Shown: in pieces, positions 16,970 to 26,268 of the stretch
How positions within the stretch are numbered: the stretch's first letter is position 1
Layout of the letters: each line of letters begins with the position of its first letter
Assembly: GCA_945901085.1 (NCBI GenBank)
Contig: CAMDJV010000008.1
Coordinates: forward strand, 1 to 64,000
DNA length: 64,000 bases
Source: Rhodovarius crocodyli
GTDB taxonomy: Bacteria; Pseudomonadota; Alphaproteobacteria; Acetobacterales; Acetobacteraceae
Reading direction: 5' to 3'
Made by a program: the position numbers and the translations under genes
The notes under the pieces: generated by a model
The model's database searches: none
What the model was told of the DNA's origin: nothing
The model's input: only the letters and a program-made list of their open reading frames with translations

Positions 16970-18409
16970 TTATAGCCCGAACTGGCTGACGAATTTGGTG
17001 TTCAGATAGGCCTCGATGGCCTCCGAACCACCCTCGGTGCCGTAGCCGCTGTCGCGCACGCCGCCGAAGGGGACTTCGGGCAGAGCGAGGCCGAGATGGT
17101 TGATGGTCATCATGCCGACCTCAACGCCGGCGGCGAGCGCCTGCGCCGTCTTGGCGCTGCCGGTGAAGGCATAGCTGGCGAGGCCGAAGGGCAGCCGATT
17201 GGCCTCGGTCACCACATCGGAGAAGTCCTTGAAGGGGCGCATCAGGGCGACGGGGCCGAAGGGTTCTTCATTCATCGCCCGCATATCCAGCGTGGCGCCG
17301 GCGACGACGGTGGGCTCGAAGAAATAGCCCTTATTGCCGATGCGGCTGCCGCCGGTGGTGATCTCGGCGCCCTTGGAGCGGGCATCGGCGATCAGCGCCT
17401 CCATTTGCGGCACGCGGCGCTCATTGGCCATGGGGCCCATATTGGTACTGGCATCGAGGCCATCGCCCACCTTCAGCGCCTTGGCGTGGCTGGTGAAGCT
17501 GGCGACGAATTGGTCATAGACATTCTCCTGCACCAAAAAGCGGGTGGGGGAGACGCAGACCTGGCCGGCATTGCGGAATTTGGCAAAGGCGAGGGTCTTG
17601 GCGGCGAGTTCGACATCGGCGTCATTGAACACCATGGCCGGGGCGTGGCCGCCCAATTCCATGGTGACGCGCTTCATGTGCTGGCCAGCCATGGCGGAGA
17701 GCATTTTGCCCACCGGGGTGGAACCCGTGAAGGTGACCTTGCGGATGATGGGGCTGGCGATGAGGTAGGAGCTGATCTCGCTCGGCACGCCATAGACCAG
17801 GCCAATGACATCACCGGGCACGCCGGCATCGAGGAAGGCGCGGATCAGCTCGGCCGGGCTGGCCGGGGTTTCTTCCGGGGCTTTGACGATGATCGAGCAG
17901 CCGGCGGCCAGGGCGGCGGAGAGCTTGCGCACGATCTGGTTGATCGGGAAGTTCCAGGGGGTGAAGGCGGCGACGGGGCCGACCGGCTCCTTGATGGTGA
18001 GCTGATAGACGCCCTCGGCGCGGGCGGGGATGACATGGCCATAGGTGCGGCGCGATTCCTCGGCGAACCAGTCGATCGTGTCGGCACCGCCCATGATCTC
18101 GACCCGGGCTTCGCCCAGCGGCTTGCCCTGCTCCAGGGTCATCAGCCGGGCGATGTCATCGGCGCGGCTGCGCAGGAGGTCGGCGGCTTTGCGCATGATC
18201 TTCGAGCGCTCGAAAGCGCTGATCTTGCGCCAGGTGGCGAAGCCTCGCTCGGCGGCGGCCAGCGCTGCGTCCAGATCGACCTGGGTGGCATGGGCGACGG
18301 TGCCGATCACCTCCTCATTGGCGGGGTTGAGCACCTCGATGCTGCGGCCCTCGGCACCGCCGCGCCAGGCGCCGGCGATGTGGAGCAGGGTATTGGGGTA
18401 ATTGGCCAT
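16970..18409 (-). CDS. gabD: NAD(P)-dependent succinate-semialdehyde dehydrogenase family
   Basis: 479 residues, the usual length of GabD-type aldehyde dehydrogenases, which oxidise succinate semialdehyde to succinate (GABA breakdown). Visible blocks: [14 protein letters not shown], the glycine-rich FTGSTPVGK, the catalytic glutamate block [12 protein letters not shown], the catalytic cysteine in [14 protein letters not shown], and EEPFGPVA. The ATG at 18409 is chosen for its GGGAG Shine-Dalgarno; the frame upstream runs into repeat copy D. Close relatives such as alpha-ketoglutaric semialdehyde dehydrogenase are possible, so the substrate call is tentative. Stands alone within the accessory block between dnaE and lolD. 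Confidence 0.85.
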   Translation of the reverse strand: MANYPNTLLHIAGAWRGGAEGRSIEVLNPANEEVIGTVAHATQVDLDAALAAAERGFATWRKISAFERSKIMRKAADLLRSRADDIARLMTLEQGKPLGEARVEIMGGADTIDWFAEESRRTYGHVIPARAEGVYQLTIKEPVGPVAAFTPWNFPINQIVRKLSAALAAGCSIIVKAPEETPASPAELIRAFLDAGVPGDVIGLVYGVPSEISSYLIASPIIRKVTFTGSTPVGKMLSAMAGQHMKRVTMELGGHAPAMVFNDADVELAAKTLAFAKFRNAGQVCVSPTRFLVQENVYDQFVASFTSHAKALKVGDGLDASTNMGPMANERRVPQMEALIADARSKGAEITTGGSRIGNKGYFFEPTVVAGATLDMRAMNEEPFGPVALMRPFKDFSDVVTEANRLPFGLASYAFTGSAKTAQALAAGVEVGMMTINHLGLALPEVPFGGVRDSGYGTEGGSEAIEAYLNTKFVSQFGL

Positions 18410-18488
18410 GTGGTTTCTCCCGTGTGTGAGACTAGAATGGGGCCGGCAGCGTGTTGGTGCAATGTGCGGGGGGTGGTGCTGGTGGCCC

Positions 18489-18705
18489 GGGGAAGGGCTT
18501 TGCCCCTCCCCGTACCCCTCCCCACCAAAGGCCGGGGGGCCTTTGGAAACCATGAGAAAGCCAAATTGGGGGAGGGGGGCCGCAACGCTTTGCCGGCGGC
18601 CAGCGCGCGCTGCCCCCCTCCCCCAATTTGGCTTTTACCTCGCGGTCCAGGGGCCCGTTGGCCCCTGGTGGGTGGGGGTATCGGGGGAGGGCAAAGCCCT
18701 CCCCC
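18489..18705. repeat. Family II palindromic element, copy D
   Basis: About 217 bp in the gap between lolD and gabD. Five hairpins in a row: 18489-18511 (GGGC/TTT/GCCC type, one mismatch); 18525-18546 (CCAAAGGCC / GGCCTTTGG); a perfect 24-bp stem 18557-18580 with 18612-18635 around a 31-nt loop; 18647-18668 (CCAGGGGCC / GGCCCCTGG); and 18683-18705 (GGGGGAGGGC, AAA, GCCCTCCCCC). A shorter relative without the long central hairpin lies at 49866-50000. No coding capacity. Likely acts at mRNA 3' ends of lolD or gabD; origin unknown. Confidence 0.88.
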
Positions 18706-18717
18706 GGGCAGCCCGCA

Positions 18718-19398
18718 CTACCCCTCGACCACACATCCGCCAGACAGCGTCACCGTGCGATCCATGCGTGCTGCCAGGGCTGGGTTGTGGGTGGCGATGA
18801 GTGCGGCGACGCCTTGTTCGCGGACTTGTTCGAGCAATTCGGCGAAGACGCGCTCCGCGGTGCTGATGTCGAGGTTGCCGGTGGGTTCGTCGGCGAGGAG
18901 GATGCGGGGGCGGTTGGCCAGGGCGCGGGCGATGGCGACGCGTTGTTGTTCGCCGCCGGAGAGTTTGCCGGGGCGGTGGTCTTCGCGGCCGGTGAGGCCG
19001 AAGCGGGCCATAAGGTCGCGGGCGCGGGCATCGGCGACGGGGCGTGGGGTGCCGGCCGCCATTTGCGGCAGGGCGATATTTTCGAGGGCGGAGAATTCCG
19101 GCAGCAGGTGATGGAATTGGTAGACGAAGCCGATGGTGCTGCGGCGGATGGCGGTGCGGGTATCGTCATTGAGGGTGCCGGCGGCGGCGCCGCTGACGAA
19201 GACCTCGCCGGAATCGGGGCGTTCGAGCAGGCCGGCCAAATGCAGCAGGGTAGATTTGCCGGTGCCGGAGGGGGCGACGAGGGCGGTGATTTCGCCTGGA
19301 TGCAGGCTGAGATTGGCGTGTTCGAGCACGGTGAGGACGCCGGCCTCAGTGCGGTAGCGGCGGGCGACGGCGCGCAGTTCCAGGGCGGGGTTATTCAT
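18718..19398 (-). CDS. lolD: Lipoprotein release ABC ATPase LolD
   Basis: 226 residues, ATPase of the LolCDE complex that extracts outer-membrane lipoproteins from the inner membrane. Walker A is APSGTGKST, the LolD-type motif is [14 protein letters not shown], and Walker B is [12 protein letters not shown]. The helical part [20 protein letters not shown] contains the conserved Q-loop. The start overlaps the 3' end of lolC by 8 bp. Gene order proS, small ORF, lolC, lolD is typical of alphaproteobacteria. Confidence 0.93.
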   Translation of the reverse strand: MNNPALELRAVARRYRTEAGVLTVLEHANLSLHPGEITALVAPSGTGKSTLLHLAGLLERPDSGEVFVSGAAAGTLNDDTRTAIRRSTIGFVYQFHHLLPEFSALENIALPQMAAGTPRPVADARARDLMARFGLTGREDHRPGKLSGGEQQRVAIARALANRPRILLADEPTGNLDISTAERVFAELLEQVREQGVAALIATHNPALAARMDRTVTLSGGCVVEG

Positions 19399-20641
19399 TG
19401 CGCAGCATCACCACGGGGTCTGTCCGGGCGGCCCGCCAGGAGGGGTAGAGGGTGGCGAGGAGGGAGAGGCCGAGGCCCATGAGCACCACCTGGATGACCT
19501 CATTGGGGTCCACCACGGCGGGCAATTGGGTGAGGAAGTAGATTTCGGCCGAGAAGAGTTCGGTGCCGCTGAGGGATTGGATGAATTGGCGGATGTTTTC
19601 GATGTTGAGGCAGAAGACGAGGCCCAGCAGGAAGCCGATGGCGGTGCCGAGCACGCCCACCGAGGCGCCGCAGAGGAGAAAGATGCGCATGACCGCGCCG
19701 CTTGTGGCGCCCATGGTGCGCAGCACGGCGATGTCGCGGCCCTTATCCTTCACCAGCATGATGAGGGAGGAGACGATGTTGAAGGCGGCGACGATGATGA
19801 TGAGGGTGAGGATGAGGAACATCACGTTGCGTTCCACCTTCACCGCATTGAAGAAGCTGGAATTGGCGTCTTGCCAGTCGAGGATGCGCAAGGGCCGGCC
19901 AAGGGCGGCGCGGATGGCGGTGTTGACGTTGCGGGCGCGCAGCGGGTCTTCGACGAAGACTTCAATCTGGGTTGCGGCGTCGCCGGTTTGGAAGAAGGTT
20001 TGGGCGGCGGCCATGGGGAGGAAGACGAAGGTGCTGTCATATTCGTTCATCCCCACCTCGAACATCGCCACCACGCGATAGGCGCGCAGGCGGGGAACGG
20101 TGCCGAGCACGGTGGTGCGGCCCTGGGGGGAGATGATGGTCAGGCGGTCACCAATGGTGAGGCCGAGGCGGGCGGCCATGCGGGTGCCGATCATCACCAC
20201 GTCATCGCCGGTGAAATCGGCCAGGCGGCCGGCGCGGATATTGTCGGCGATGATGCGGCGCGCGGCCATGTCCTCGGGGCGGATGCCGCGGGCGAGGCCG
20301 CCGGAGGCGCCGCCGCCCTCGCTGGTGAGCAGCACCTGGCCTTCGACGAGGGGGGTGGCGGAGACGACGCCGGGGAGGGTGCGGATGCGCTCGGTGAGGG
20401 GGCCGTAATCGGGCAGGTTGCCGGCTTGGGCGGAGGCGATGGACATATGGCCGTTGAGGCCGAGGATGCGGCCGAGCAATTCCTGGCGGAAGCCATTCAT
20501 CACGCTCATGACAATGATGAGGGTGGCGACGCCAAGGGCGATGCCGACGAGCGAGAAGATGGCGATGACCGAGACGAAGCGCTCGCCCTTGCGGGCGCGG
20601 AGATAGCGGAAGGCGATCATCCGTTCGAAGGGGTTGAACAT
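19391..20641 (-). CDS. lolC: Lipoprotein release permease LolC/LolE
   Basis: 416 residues. N-terminus [20 protein letters not shown] then [27 protein letters not shown], the standard first helix of LolC/LolE permeases. A large periplasmic domain (about residues 50-265) and three C-terminal helices follow ([19 protein letters not shown] and others). Only one permease gene is present, as in many alphaproteobacteria, where a single LolF-like protein can serve both roles. Its ATG overlaps the stop of the upstream 69-residue ORF (ATGA). Confidence 0.92.
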   Translation of the reverse strand: MFNPFERMIAFRYLRARKGERFVSVIAIFSLVGIALGVATLIIVMSVMNGFRQELLGRILGLNGHMSIASAQAGNLPDYGPLTERIRTLPGVVSATPLVEGQVLLTSEGGGASGGLARGIRPEDMAARRIIADNIRAGRLADFTGDDVVMIGTRMAARLGLTIGDRLTIISPQGRTTVLGTVPRLRAYRVVAMFEVGMNEYDSTFVFLPMAAAQTFFQTGDAATQIEVFVEDPLRARNVNTAIRAALGRPLRILDWQDANSSFFNAVKVERNVMFLILTLIIIVAAFNIVSSLIMLVKDKGRDIAVLRTMGATSGAVMRIFLLCGASVGVLGTAIGFLLGLVFCLNIENIRQFIQSLSGTELFSAEIYFLTQLPAVVDPNEVIQVVLMGLGLSLLATLYPSWRAARTDPVVMLRNE

Positions 20642-20850
20642 CAGCGGCGCGGCCGGAACAGGCGCAGCAGGGCCTGGTGGACGATGATGGTGATCGGCAG
20701 GCTGATGGCGATGGTGCGTAGAATCTCGTCGGGCCAGCCGAGGCTTTCGCGGATCGGCGGGGCGGCGAACATGCCGGCGGCGAGCGCGGCCAGCATGATG
20801 ATCAGGTTGCGCCAGGACTGGCGGCGGGGGTCAGCCTCGGATGCGGGCAA
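20641..20850 (-). CDS. Small membrane protein between proS and lolC
   Basis: 69 residues from a TTG at 20850, inside the last codons of proS, with a strong GGAGG seven bases upstream; no better ATG exists in frame. Sequence features: polar start [11 protein letters not shown], a membrane helix [17 protein letters not shown], then a second hydrophobic stretch [20 protein letters not shown] and a basic tail FRPRR. It overlaps proS by 20 bp and lolC by one ATGA, so it is translationally coupled on both sides. I do not recognise a characterised family. Easily missed by gene callers because of the TTG start. Confidence 0.65.
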   Translation of the reverse strand: MPASEADPRRQSWRNLIIMLAALAAGMFAAPPIRESLGWPDEILRTIAISLPITIIVHQALLRLFRPRR

Positions 20851-22144
20851 GGGCTTCCTCCACGGAGACTTCCACCCGCTCGCCGGTGGCGCGGCGCTTG
20901 AGTTCGACCACGCCATTGGCCGCACCGCGCGGGCCGACAATGGCCTGCCAGGGGAAGCCCATGAGGTCGGCATCGGCGAATTTGACGCCCGCACGCTCGG
21001 CGCGGTCATCATAGACGGCGTTGTCGCCCAGGGCTGTGTGGAGTTGCTCGCAGATGGCGTCGGTGCTGGCGTCGCCCTGTTTGAGGTTGAGGATGGCGGC
21101 GGCGTAGGGGGCGACGGAATCGGGCCAGATGATGCCGGCCTCATCGTGATTGGCCTCGATCAGCGCGCCCACGAGGCGGGAGACGCCGATGCCATAGCTG
21201 CCCATTTCGGGGATGACCGGCTTGCCATCCTGGCCGGGGACGGAGAGGCCCATGGCGGCGCTGTATTTGGTGCCGAAATAGAAAATATGGCCGACCTCGA
21301 TGCCGCGGCCCTCGCGCCTGCGCTCGGCGGGCAGGGCCTCGAAGGCGGCGGCGTCGTGCATTTCATCGGTGGCGGCGTACATGGCGGTGACTTGGTCGAA
21401 GCCGGATTTGAGGGCGGGGATATCGTCGTAATCGGTGACGGTGCCGGCCCAGTCGGAGGCTTCGAAGGCGCTGTCGAAGAAGACGGCACTTTCGCCGGTT
21501 TCGGCTAGGACGATGAATTCATGGGAGAGATTGCCGCCGATGGGGCCGGTATCGGCGCGCATGGGCACGGCTTTGAGGCCGAGGCGCTGGAAGGTGCGCA
21601 GATAGGCAAAGAACATCTGCCGGTAGGCGTGCTGGGCGGCCTCGGCGGTGATGTCGAAGGAATAGGCGTCCTTCATCAGGAATTCACGGCCGCGCATGAC
21701 GCCAAAGCGCGGGCGCACCTCGTCGCGGAATTTCCACTGGATGTGGTAGAGGTTGCGGGGGAGGTCGCGGTAGCTTTTGGCGTAGGAGCGGAAGATGTCG
21801 GTGATCATTTCCTCATTGGTGGGGCCATAGAGCATTTCGCGGTCATGGCGGTCGATGAGGCGGAGCATTTCCTTGCCATAGCCGTCATAGCGGCCGGATT
21901 GGCGCCAGAGTTCGGCGGATTGGATGGTGGGCATCAGCACTTCCTGCGCCCCTGCCCTGTCCTGCTCCTCGCGCACGATCTGGCTGACGCGCTGGAGCAC
22001 GCGCCAGCCCAGTGGCAGCCAGGCGTAGATGCCCGCGGAGGTTTGCCGCACCAGGCCGGCGCGGAGCATAAGGCGATGCGAGACGATGGTCGCCTCGGCC
22101 GGGGTTTCCTTGAGTGTGGGCAGGAAGGCGCGGGAGAGGCGCAA
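20831..22144 (-). CDS. proS: Prolyl-tRNA synthetase, short alphaproteobacterial type
   Basis: 437 residues from a TTG at 22144. Class II aminoacyl-tRNA synthetase charging tRNA-Pro. It lacks the inserted editing domain seen in E. coli ProS, as usual for alphaproteobacteria. Visible blocks: the start [17 protein letters not shown], motif 2 region [27 protein letters not shown], and motif 3 [20 protein letters not shown]. The TTG is chosen because it gives the conserved N-terminus and GAGG stands about nine bases upstream; the frame is open further upstream but has no similarity there. The 584 bp before it should hold its promoter. Confidence 0.95.
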   Translation of the reverse strand: MRLSRAFLPTLKETPAEATIVSHRLMLRAGLVRQTSAGIYAWLPLGWRVLQRVSQIVREEQDRAGAQEVLMPTIQSAELWRQSGRYDGYGKEMLRLIDRHDREMLYGPTNEEMITDIFRSYAKSYRDLPRNLYHIQWKFRDEVRPRFGVMRGREFLMKDAYSFDITAEAAQHAYRQMFFAYLRTFQRLGLKAVPMRADTGPIGGNLSHEFIVLAETGESAVFFDSAFEASDWAGTVTDYDDIPALKSGFDQVTAMYAATDEMHDAAAFEALPAERRREGRGIEVGHIFYFGTKYSAAMGLSVPGQDGKPVIPEMGSYGIGVSRLVGALIEANHDEAGIIWPDSVAPYAAAILNLKQGDASTDAICEQLHTALGDNAVYDDRAERAGVKFADADLMGFPWQAIVGPRGAANGVVELKRRATGERVEVSVEEALARIRG

Positions 22145-22355
22145 GGCTGTGGTCCTCGAAGATGGTGTGGTGTGGTGTAGCCTAATGGGGCGCTGAACAG
22201 AACCTCCCTGACGCTGATTTAATTCCTTGGTGATGGGTGGGGCGTTAGGCTTTATTGACTGGTATGGTATGGGGAGGATTGCGGCGCCATGGCATGGTGG
22301 TGATGGGCTGATCGGGCCGATGACGGCGCTCCGTTTCGGTATCGGAGCAATATAA

Positions 22356-22368
22356 CTGCAGTGCAGCA
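22356..22368. promoter_or_regulatory. TGC/GCA dyad resembling PhaR-type operators
   Basis: CTGCAGTGCAGCA on the plus strand. PhaR, the repressor of polyhydroxybutyrate granule genes, binds TGC..GCA-type dyads in alphaproteobacteria (for example CTGC-N3-4-GCAG in Paracoccus), and this site resembles them. It is followed on the minus strand by TATATT, which could be a -10 box in the proS direction. No phasin gene follows on either strand, so the assignment is speculative. Confidence 0.25.
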
Positions 22369-22445
22369 TCGATTTTAGCAAGATTCCTGCCTGAATCGCC
22401 GCTTTTGGCTGCAGAAATTGCTTTCCTATGAAGCTGGACTGGGCT

Positions 22446-22478
22446 AAAAAAAGGGCTGCGCGAGTTATCGCGCAGCCC
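22446..22478 (-). terminator. Strong intrinsic terminator
   Basis: Perfect 10-bp stem GGGCTGCGCG / CGCGCAGCCC with a 6-nt loop. On the minus strand it is followed directly by seven T residues (complement of 22446-22452). There is no protein gene just upstream of it, so it appears to end a noncoding transcript or read-through from the RNase J/DUF1467 unit. Confidence 0.8.
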
Positions 22479-22560
22479 AAGTTTAGGGAGGAAACGCCAG
22501 TCACACGGCAGAAAGAGGACCAAACCTCTCTCTGCAATGAGGTTGGCGATAATGGCCGGG
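22446..22560 (-). ncRNA. Candidate small RNA, 5' end undefined
   Basis: On the minus strand this stretch reads as a hairpin (22508-22535, 11-bp stem with one G-U, 6-nt loop), a single-stranded linker containing TTTCCTCCCT (complement of 22485-22494), and then a perfect 10-bp terminator hairpin with seven T. The CCTCC core is complementary to a Shine-Dalgarno, a pattern seen in several alphaproteobacterial trans-acting small RNAs. The preceding gene is closed off by its own terminator, so an independent transcript is plausible. I found no clear promoter, and the 5' end is a guess. Confidence 0.35.
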
Positions 22561-22622
22561 GCGCTCAACGCCTAAAGGTCGTAACAAAGGCGAAAAAACG
22601 GGCGGAAAGTCCGAGCCTGCCT

Positions 22623-22670
22623 ATAAGAAAAGCGGATCATGCCGGGAATGGTTTGATCCGCTTATTTTTT
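22623..22670. terminator. Bidirectional terminator after DUF1467 gene
   Basis: Perfect 9-bp stem AGCGGATCA / TGATCCGCT (22631-22639 with 22654-22662) with a 14-nt loop. On the plus strand it is followed by TATTTTTTG, on the minus strand by TTTCTTATA. On the minus strand it lies about 60 bp past the DUF1467 stop and likely ends the nuo/birA/coaX/rnj/DUF1467 transcript. Confidence 0.75.
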
Positions 22671-22728
22671 GTGCAGCTTTCTGGGCGGCTGCGCCGCCGC
22701 TCCCCCTGCATCGTTGGAAATATCAGAG

Positions 22729-22992
22729 TCAGCGCGTGGGCATCGCCAGCCAGCCATCGCGGAAACTCGCCCATTCCTGGTTGCTGAGCCAATACACCAC
22801 CAGCCAAAGCAGCGTGGCCAGCAACGTGGTGCCGGCCAGCTTGTGCCAGAGCGAAAACCCCACCGGCGCGCCACGCCAGCCACCGGTGGTTTCCGCCCCG
22901 CTGGCATCGGGGCGGATGCCGATGGGCAGGATGCAAAACAGCGCCGTCCACCAGATCAAAAAATAGACAACAATGCCCGAGACCAGACCCAT
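22729..22992 (-). CDS. DUF1467 family small membrane protein
   Basis: 87 residues with two membrane helices: VSGIVVYFLIWWTALFCILP near the start and TTLLATLLWLVVYWLSNQEW near the end. Start MGLVSGIVVYFLIWW with the following ILPIG matches the DUF1467 family, found downstream of RNase J in many alphaproteobacteria. Function unknown. Only 3 bp separate it from the rnj stop, so it is co-transcribed with rnj. Confidence 0.85.
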   Translation of the reverse strand: MGLVSGIVVYFLIWWTALFCILPIGIRPDASGAETTGGWRGAPVGFSLWHKLAGTTLLATLLWLVVYWLSNQEWASFRDGWLAMPTR

Positions 22993-22995
22993 CTC

Positions 22996-24645
22996 TCACA
23001 CCCGCATCAGATGGACTTCGACATTGGGCCGCTTCTTCAGGCGGCGGCCCACCGATTTGCGCAGCGCGGCGCGGGCCGCCTCACGCAGCGCATCATCCTC
23101 GCGCTTGAGCGAATTGGGCAATTCCATCACCACCCGGGCGAGTTCGATGGCCAATTGCGCTGGCTCCTCGCCATCGGCGTCGAAAAGCCCCGGCGCGGCC
23201 ACTTGCGGCTTGCCCAGCACCTTGCCGGCCTTGTCCACCGCAAGGCTCGCCACCACCACGCCGTTGAACAGCATGCGCTTGCGCGCGCCCAACACGCCGC
23301 CTTCGAGCGGCAGCAGGCGCGGGCCGTCAATGGCGAGGCGGCCGACGACGGCACTTTCCACCACATCGGCGCGGCCGGGGGCGAGGCGGAGGATATCGCC
23401 ATCCTCGATCAGAATGGCGTCCGCACCGCAATCCTCGGCGAGGCCGGCATGTTCGGAGAGGTGGCGCCATTCGCCATGCACCGGCACGCAGTATTTCGGC
23501 TTCACCAGGCTGTAGAGGCGCTTGAGTTCATCGCGCGCCGGGTGGCCGGAGACATGCACCTTCTCATCATCGGCGGTGATGATGGTGACGCCGGCACGGC
23601 CCAACTCGTCCTGCATGCGCAGCACCGCGCGCTCATTGCCCGGGATCATGCGGGCGGAGAAAATGACCGTATCGCCCTCACCCAGCGAGATATTGGGGTG
23701 GTTATCGGCGGCGATTTTGGCGAGCGCGCTGCGCTCCTCGCCCTGGCTGCCGGTGCACAGGATGAGCAGCTCGTCATCGGCCTGGTATTGCGCCTCATCC
23801 TCATTGAGGAAATCGGGCACGCCTTTGAGATAGCCGCATTCACGCGCCGAGGTGACCGAATTGCGCAGGCTGCGGCCGAACAGCGCCACTTTGCGGCCGG
23901 CGGCCTTGGCGGCCAGCGCCACGCTCTCCAGCCGGGCGATATTGGTGGCGAAGCAGGTGACGGCGATGCGGCCCTTGATGCCGGCGATGAGCGGCAGGAA
24001 GGCTTCACGCACCGTGGCTTCGGAGCCGGCACGGCCATCGACCATGGCATTGGTGCTGTCGCAGACCATGGCCAGCACGCCCTCTTCGCCGATGCGGGCG
24101 AAGCCGGCCTCATCGGTTGGCGGGCCGACCAGGGGGTTGGGGTCCAGTTTCCAGTCGCCGGTGTGAACGACGATGCCGTGGCGGGTGCGCAGCACCAGGG
24201 CCTGGGCCTCGACGATGGAGTGGCTGACGGCGAGGAACTGGCACTCGAAGGGGGCGAGGGAGAAGGAGCCGCCGGGCTTGACCACGTGCAGCGGCACCTC
24301 CTGCGCCAGGCCATGCTCGCCCAATTTGCGCCGCAGCACATTGATGACGAAGGGGGTTCCGTAGATGGGGCATTTCAGCTTGCGCCACAGATGGGCAACG
24401 GCGCCGATATGGTCCTCATGCGCATGGGTGATGATCATGCCGACCAGCTTCTCCCGCCGCTCGGCCAGCCAGACGGGGTCGGGCACCATCACATCGACTT
24501 CGGGCATCTCGGCCCCGCCAAAGCCAATGCCGCAATCCACCGCGAGCAATGTGCCGTCACAGCGATAGACGTTGAAATTCATCCCTATCTCGCCGGTACC
24601 GCCCAGCGGGATGAAGGCCAAATCATTATTATTCAGTTCGGTCAT
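22996..24645 (-). CDS. rnj: Ribonuclease J
   Basis: 549 residues from the ATG at 24645, which has AGGAAG at good spacing. Metallo-beta-lactamase/beta-CASP ribonuclease with 5'-to-3' exo- and endonuclease activity in RNA decay and rRNA maturation. Visible: FIPLGGTGEIGMNFNVY, the zinc motif THAHEDHIGAV, HTGDWKLD, the beta-CASP blocks VCDSTNAM and CTGSQGEERSAL, VHVSGHPARDEL and VPVHGEWRHL. Downstream of coaX by 127 bp, upstream of DUF1467, as in other alphaproteobacteria. Confidence 0.95.
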   Translation of the reverse strand: MTELNNNDLAFIPLGGTGEIGMNFNVYRCDGTLLAVDCGIGFGGAEMPEVDVMVPDPVWLAERREKLVGMIITHAHEDHIGAVAHLWRKLKCPIYGTPFVINVLRRKLGEHGLAQEVPLHVVKPGGSFSLAPFECQFLAVSHSIVEAQALVLRTRHGIVVHTGDWKLDPNPLVGPPTDEAGFARIGEEGVLAMVCDSTNAMVDGRAGSEATVREAFLPLIAGIKGRIAVTCFATNIARLESVALAAKAAGRKVALFGRSLRNSVTSARECGYLKGVPDFLNEDEAQYQADDELLILCTGSQGEERSALAKIAADNHPNISLGEGDTVIFSARMIPGNERAVLRMQDELGRAGVTIITADDEKVHVSGHPARDELKRLYSLVKPKYCVPVHGEWRHLSEHAGLAEDCGADAILIEDGDILRLAPGRADVVESAVVGRLAIDGPRLLPLEGGVLGARKRMLFNGVVVASLAVDKAGKVLGKPQVAAPGLFDADGEEPAQLAIELARVVMELPNSLKREDDALREAARAALRKSVGRRLKKRPNVEVHLMRV

Positions 24646-24772
24646 ACTCTTCCTATTGCCGCCCGGGGCGGCGTTGCAGTCATCGCGATGTCGGCGCGCA
24701 GGGATGCGGCGCAATTCAGAGGGCTATATGGGCCGGTTTGGCGAAATTGCGAAGGAAAACCTTCACACGGGG

Positions 24773-25576
24773 TTATTCCAACTCGGCGCGGATGCGGCTC
24801 GGCAGCGAGGGTGCGGGGTTGCGCGTGCAGAGCAGGCGCAGGCCTTCGAGCGTGATGTCCTGATCGATGCGCTCGATCACCTGGGTGCCTTCAGCGAAAA
24901 GTGGCGCGAGGCCGCCGGTGGCGACGAGTTTGAGCGGCGCGCCATATTCGGCGCGTACCCGGGCGACAATGCCCTCGATCAGCCCGACATAGCCCCAATA
25001 AATGCCCGATTGCATGGCGGCGACGGTGTTGCGGCCAATGGCGGCCTGGGGGCGGCCAATGCCGATGCGCGGCAGGCGGGCGGCGGCCTGGTGCAGCGCC
25101 TCGATGGAGAGGTTGATGCCAGGCGCGATGACCCCGCCCAGATAGGCGCCATCGGCATCGACCACATCAAAGGTGGTGGCGGTGCCGAAATCGACGACGA
25201 TCAGCGGGCCCTTATAGAGGGTATGGGCGGCCAGCGCATTGAGCAGGCGGTCCGCCCCCACATCATTGGGGGTATCGACGCGGATGGCAAAACCCCAATC
25301 CAGCGCGGCGCGGGCGACGAGGGGCTCGGTGCTGAACCAGTCGCGGCAGAGGCGGCGAAGATTGTACAGGGCGGCGGGCACCACGGTGCCGATGACGCAG
25401 CGCGTGATCTGAATCGGCCTCAGGCCGGACATTTGCATGAGCGTGAGCAGCCAGACGGCGTATTCATCCGAGGTGCGGGCGGCATTGGTCATGATGCGCC
25501 AGCGGCCGCGCCATTGATGGCCGTCATGCACCGCGAAGACCACATTGGTATTGCCCGCGTCAATCGCCAGCAGCAT
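24773..25576 (-). CDS. coaX: Type III pantothenate kinase
   Basis: 267 residues. Phosphorylates pantothenate, the first step of coenzyme A synthesis. Family signatures: [17 protein letters not shown] (phosphate 1 loop), [12 protein letters not shown] and [17 protein letters not shown] (nucleotide/pantothenate site), and [11 protein letters not shown]. The ATG overlaps the birA stop by four bases (ATGA). The order nuoN, birA, coaX, rnj is a well-known alphaproteobacterial arrangement. Confidence 0.95.
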   Translation of the reverse strand: MLLAIDAGNTNVVFAVHDGHQWRGRWRIMTNAARTSDEYAVWLLTLMQMSGLRPIQITRCVIGTVVPAALYNLRRLCRDWFSTEPLVARAALDWGFAIRVDTPNDVGADRLLNALAAHTLYKGPLIVVDFGTATTFDVVDADGAYLGGVIAPGINLSIEALHQAAARLPRIGIGRPQAAIGRNTVAAMQSGIYWGYVGLIEGIVARVRAEYGAPLKLVATGGLAPLFAEGTQVIERIDQDITLEGLRLLCTRNPAPSLPSRIRAELE

Positions 25577-26268
25577 CAGACCACTTCCCCGGCATGAAAT
25601 TCCAAGACCCGCCCCTCTATCGCCAGCAGCAGGCTGCCGCTGGGCGAAAGCCCCTCATAGCGCCCGTTGTGCCGGCTTGCACCCTGCTGGAGGGAAAGTG
25701 CCGCGCCCAAGGGCGGGCCGGCGGCCATCCAGGCGGCGCGGATGGGGGCGAAGCCGGCGCTGGCATGGGTTTCGGCTCGGACAGCGAGGGCGGCGAGCAG
25801 GCGGGCGGCGAATTCTTCCGGCGGTTCTGCACCGAGGGCTGCGGTGGCGCGGCCGGGGAGTTCGGGCGCATGGGCGAGGTTGACGCCTATGCCCAGGGTG
25901 AGCCAGTCGATCATGCCATCGGCGGTGGCAGCACTTTGGGTGAGGATGCCGCCGGCCTTGGCGTCACCCAGCATCAGGTCATTGGGCCATTTGAGGCGTG
26001 TGGCGGCGCCGGCGGCATCATGCAGGGCGACGGCGGCGAGCAGCGCCCATTGCGGTGCGATGCGCAGCGGGGCGGCGGGGCGCAATAGGACCGAGAGGTG
26101 GAGATTGCCGGGCGGGGATTGCCAGGCCCGGCCCTGGGTGCCGCGGCCGGCGGTTTGCTGGCGAGCGAGGATGGCGAGGCCGGCTGGCGCAGCCTCCTCC
26201 GCCGCCCGCGCCGCCATGAGGGTGGCGGTGCTGGGCAGGCTATCGAAAACCTCGAGGCGGAACTTCAA
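25576..26268 (-). CDS. birA: Biotin-[acetyl-CoA-carboxylase] ligase, no HTH
   Basis: 230 residues from a TTG at 26268 that overlaps the nuoN stop (TTGA). The catalytic domain only: [19 protein letters not shown] (biotinyl-AMP loop) and [18 protein letters not shown] (biotin site), with a short C-terminal domain. There is no N-terminal helix-turn-helix, so this is the monofunctional ligase that biotinylates carboxylase carrier proteins and does not repress bio genes. The TTG is chosen for coupling to nuoN and because the protein then begins directly at [13 protein letters not shown]; the Shine-Dalgarno is weak. Confidence 0.9.
   Translation of the reverse strand: MKFRLEVFDSLPSTATLMAARAAEEAAPAGLAILARQQTAGRGTQGRAWQSPPGNLHLSVLLRPAAPLRIAPQWALLAAVALHDAAGAATRLKWPNDLMLGDAKAGGILTQSAATADGMIDWLTLGIGVNLAHAPELPGRATAALGAEPPEEFAARLLAALAVRAETHASAGFAPIRAAWMAAGPPLGAALSLQQGASRHNGRYEGLSPSGSLLLAIEGRVLEFHAGEVV

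Larger units (their letters stand above)
22145..22728. other. 584-bp gene-free region upstream of proS
   Basis: No convincing protein gene. A 107-codon minus-strand frame from a TTG at 22568 lacks similarity and runs through the terminator hairpin, so I do not call it. The region holds, from right to left on the minus strand: a bidirectional terminator after the DUF1467 gene (22623-22670), a hairpin (22508-22535), a CCTCC-containing linker, a strong intrinsic terminator (22446-22478), a TGC/GCA dyad (22356-22368), and the proS leader. Base composition is lower in G+C than the neighbours. Confidence 0.7.

Noticed and set aside
22145-22537. N-terminal extension of proS of about 130 codons
   Set aside because: No similarity to synthetases; crosses the intrinsic terminator; the TTG at 22144 gives the conserved N-terminus.
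22245-22568. 107-codon minus-strand frame from TTG
   Set aside because: Runs through the terminator hairpin, lacks a ribosome site and any recognisable pattern.
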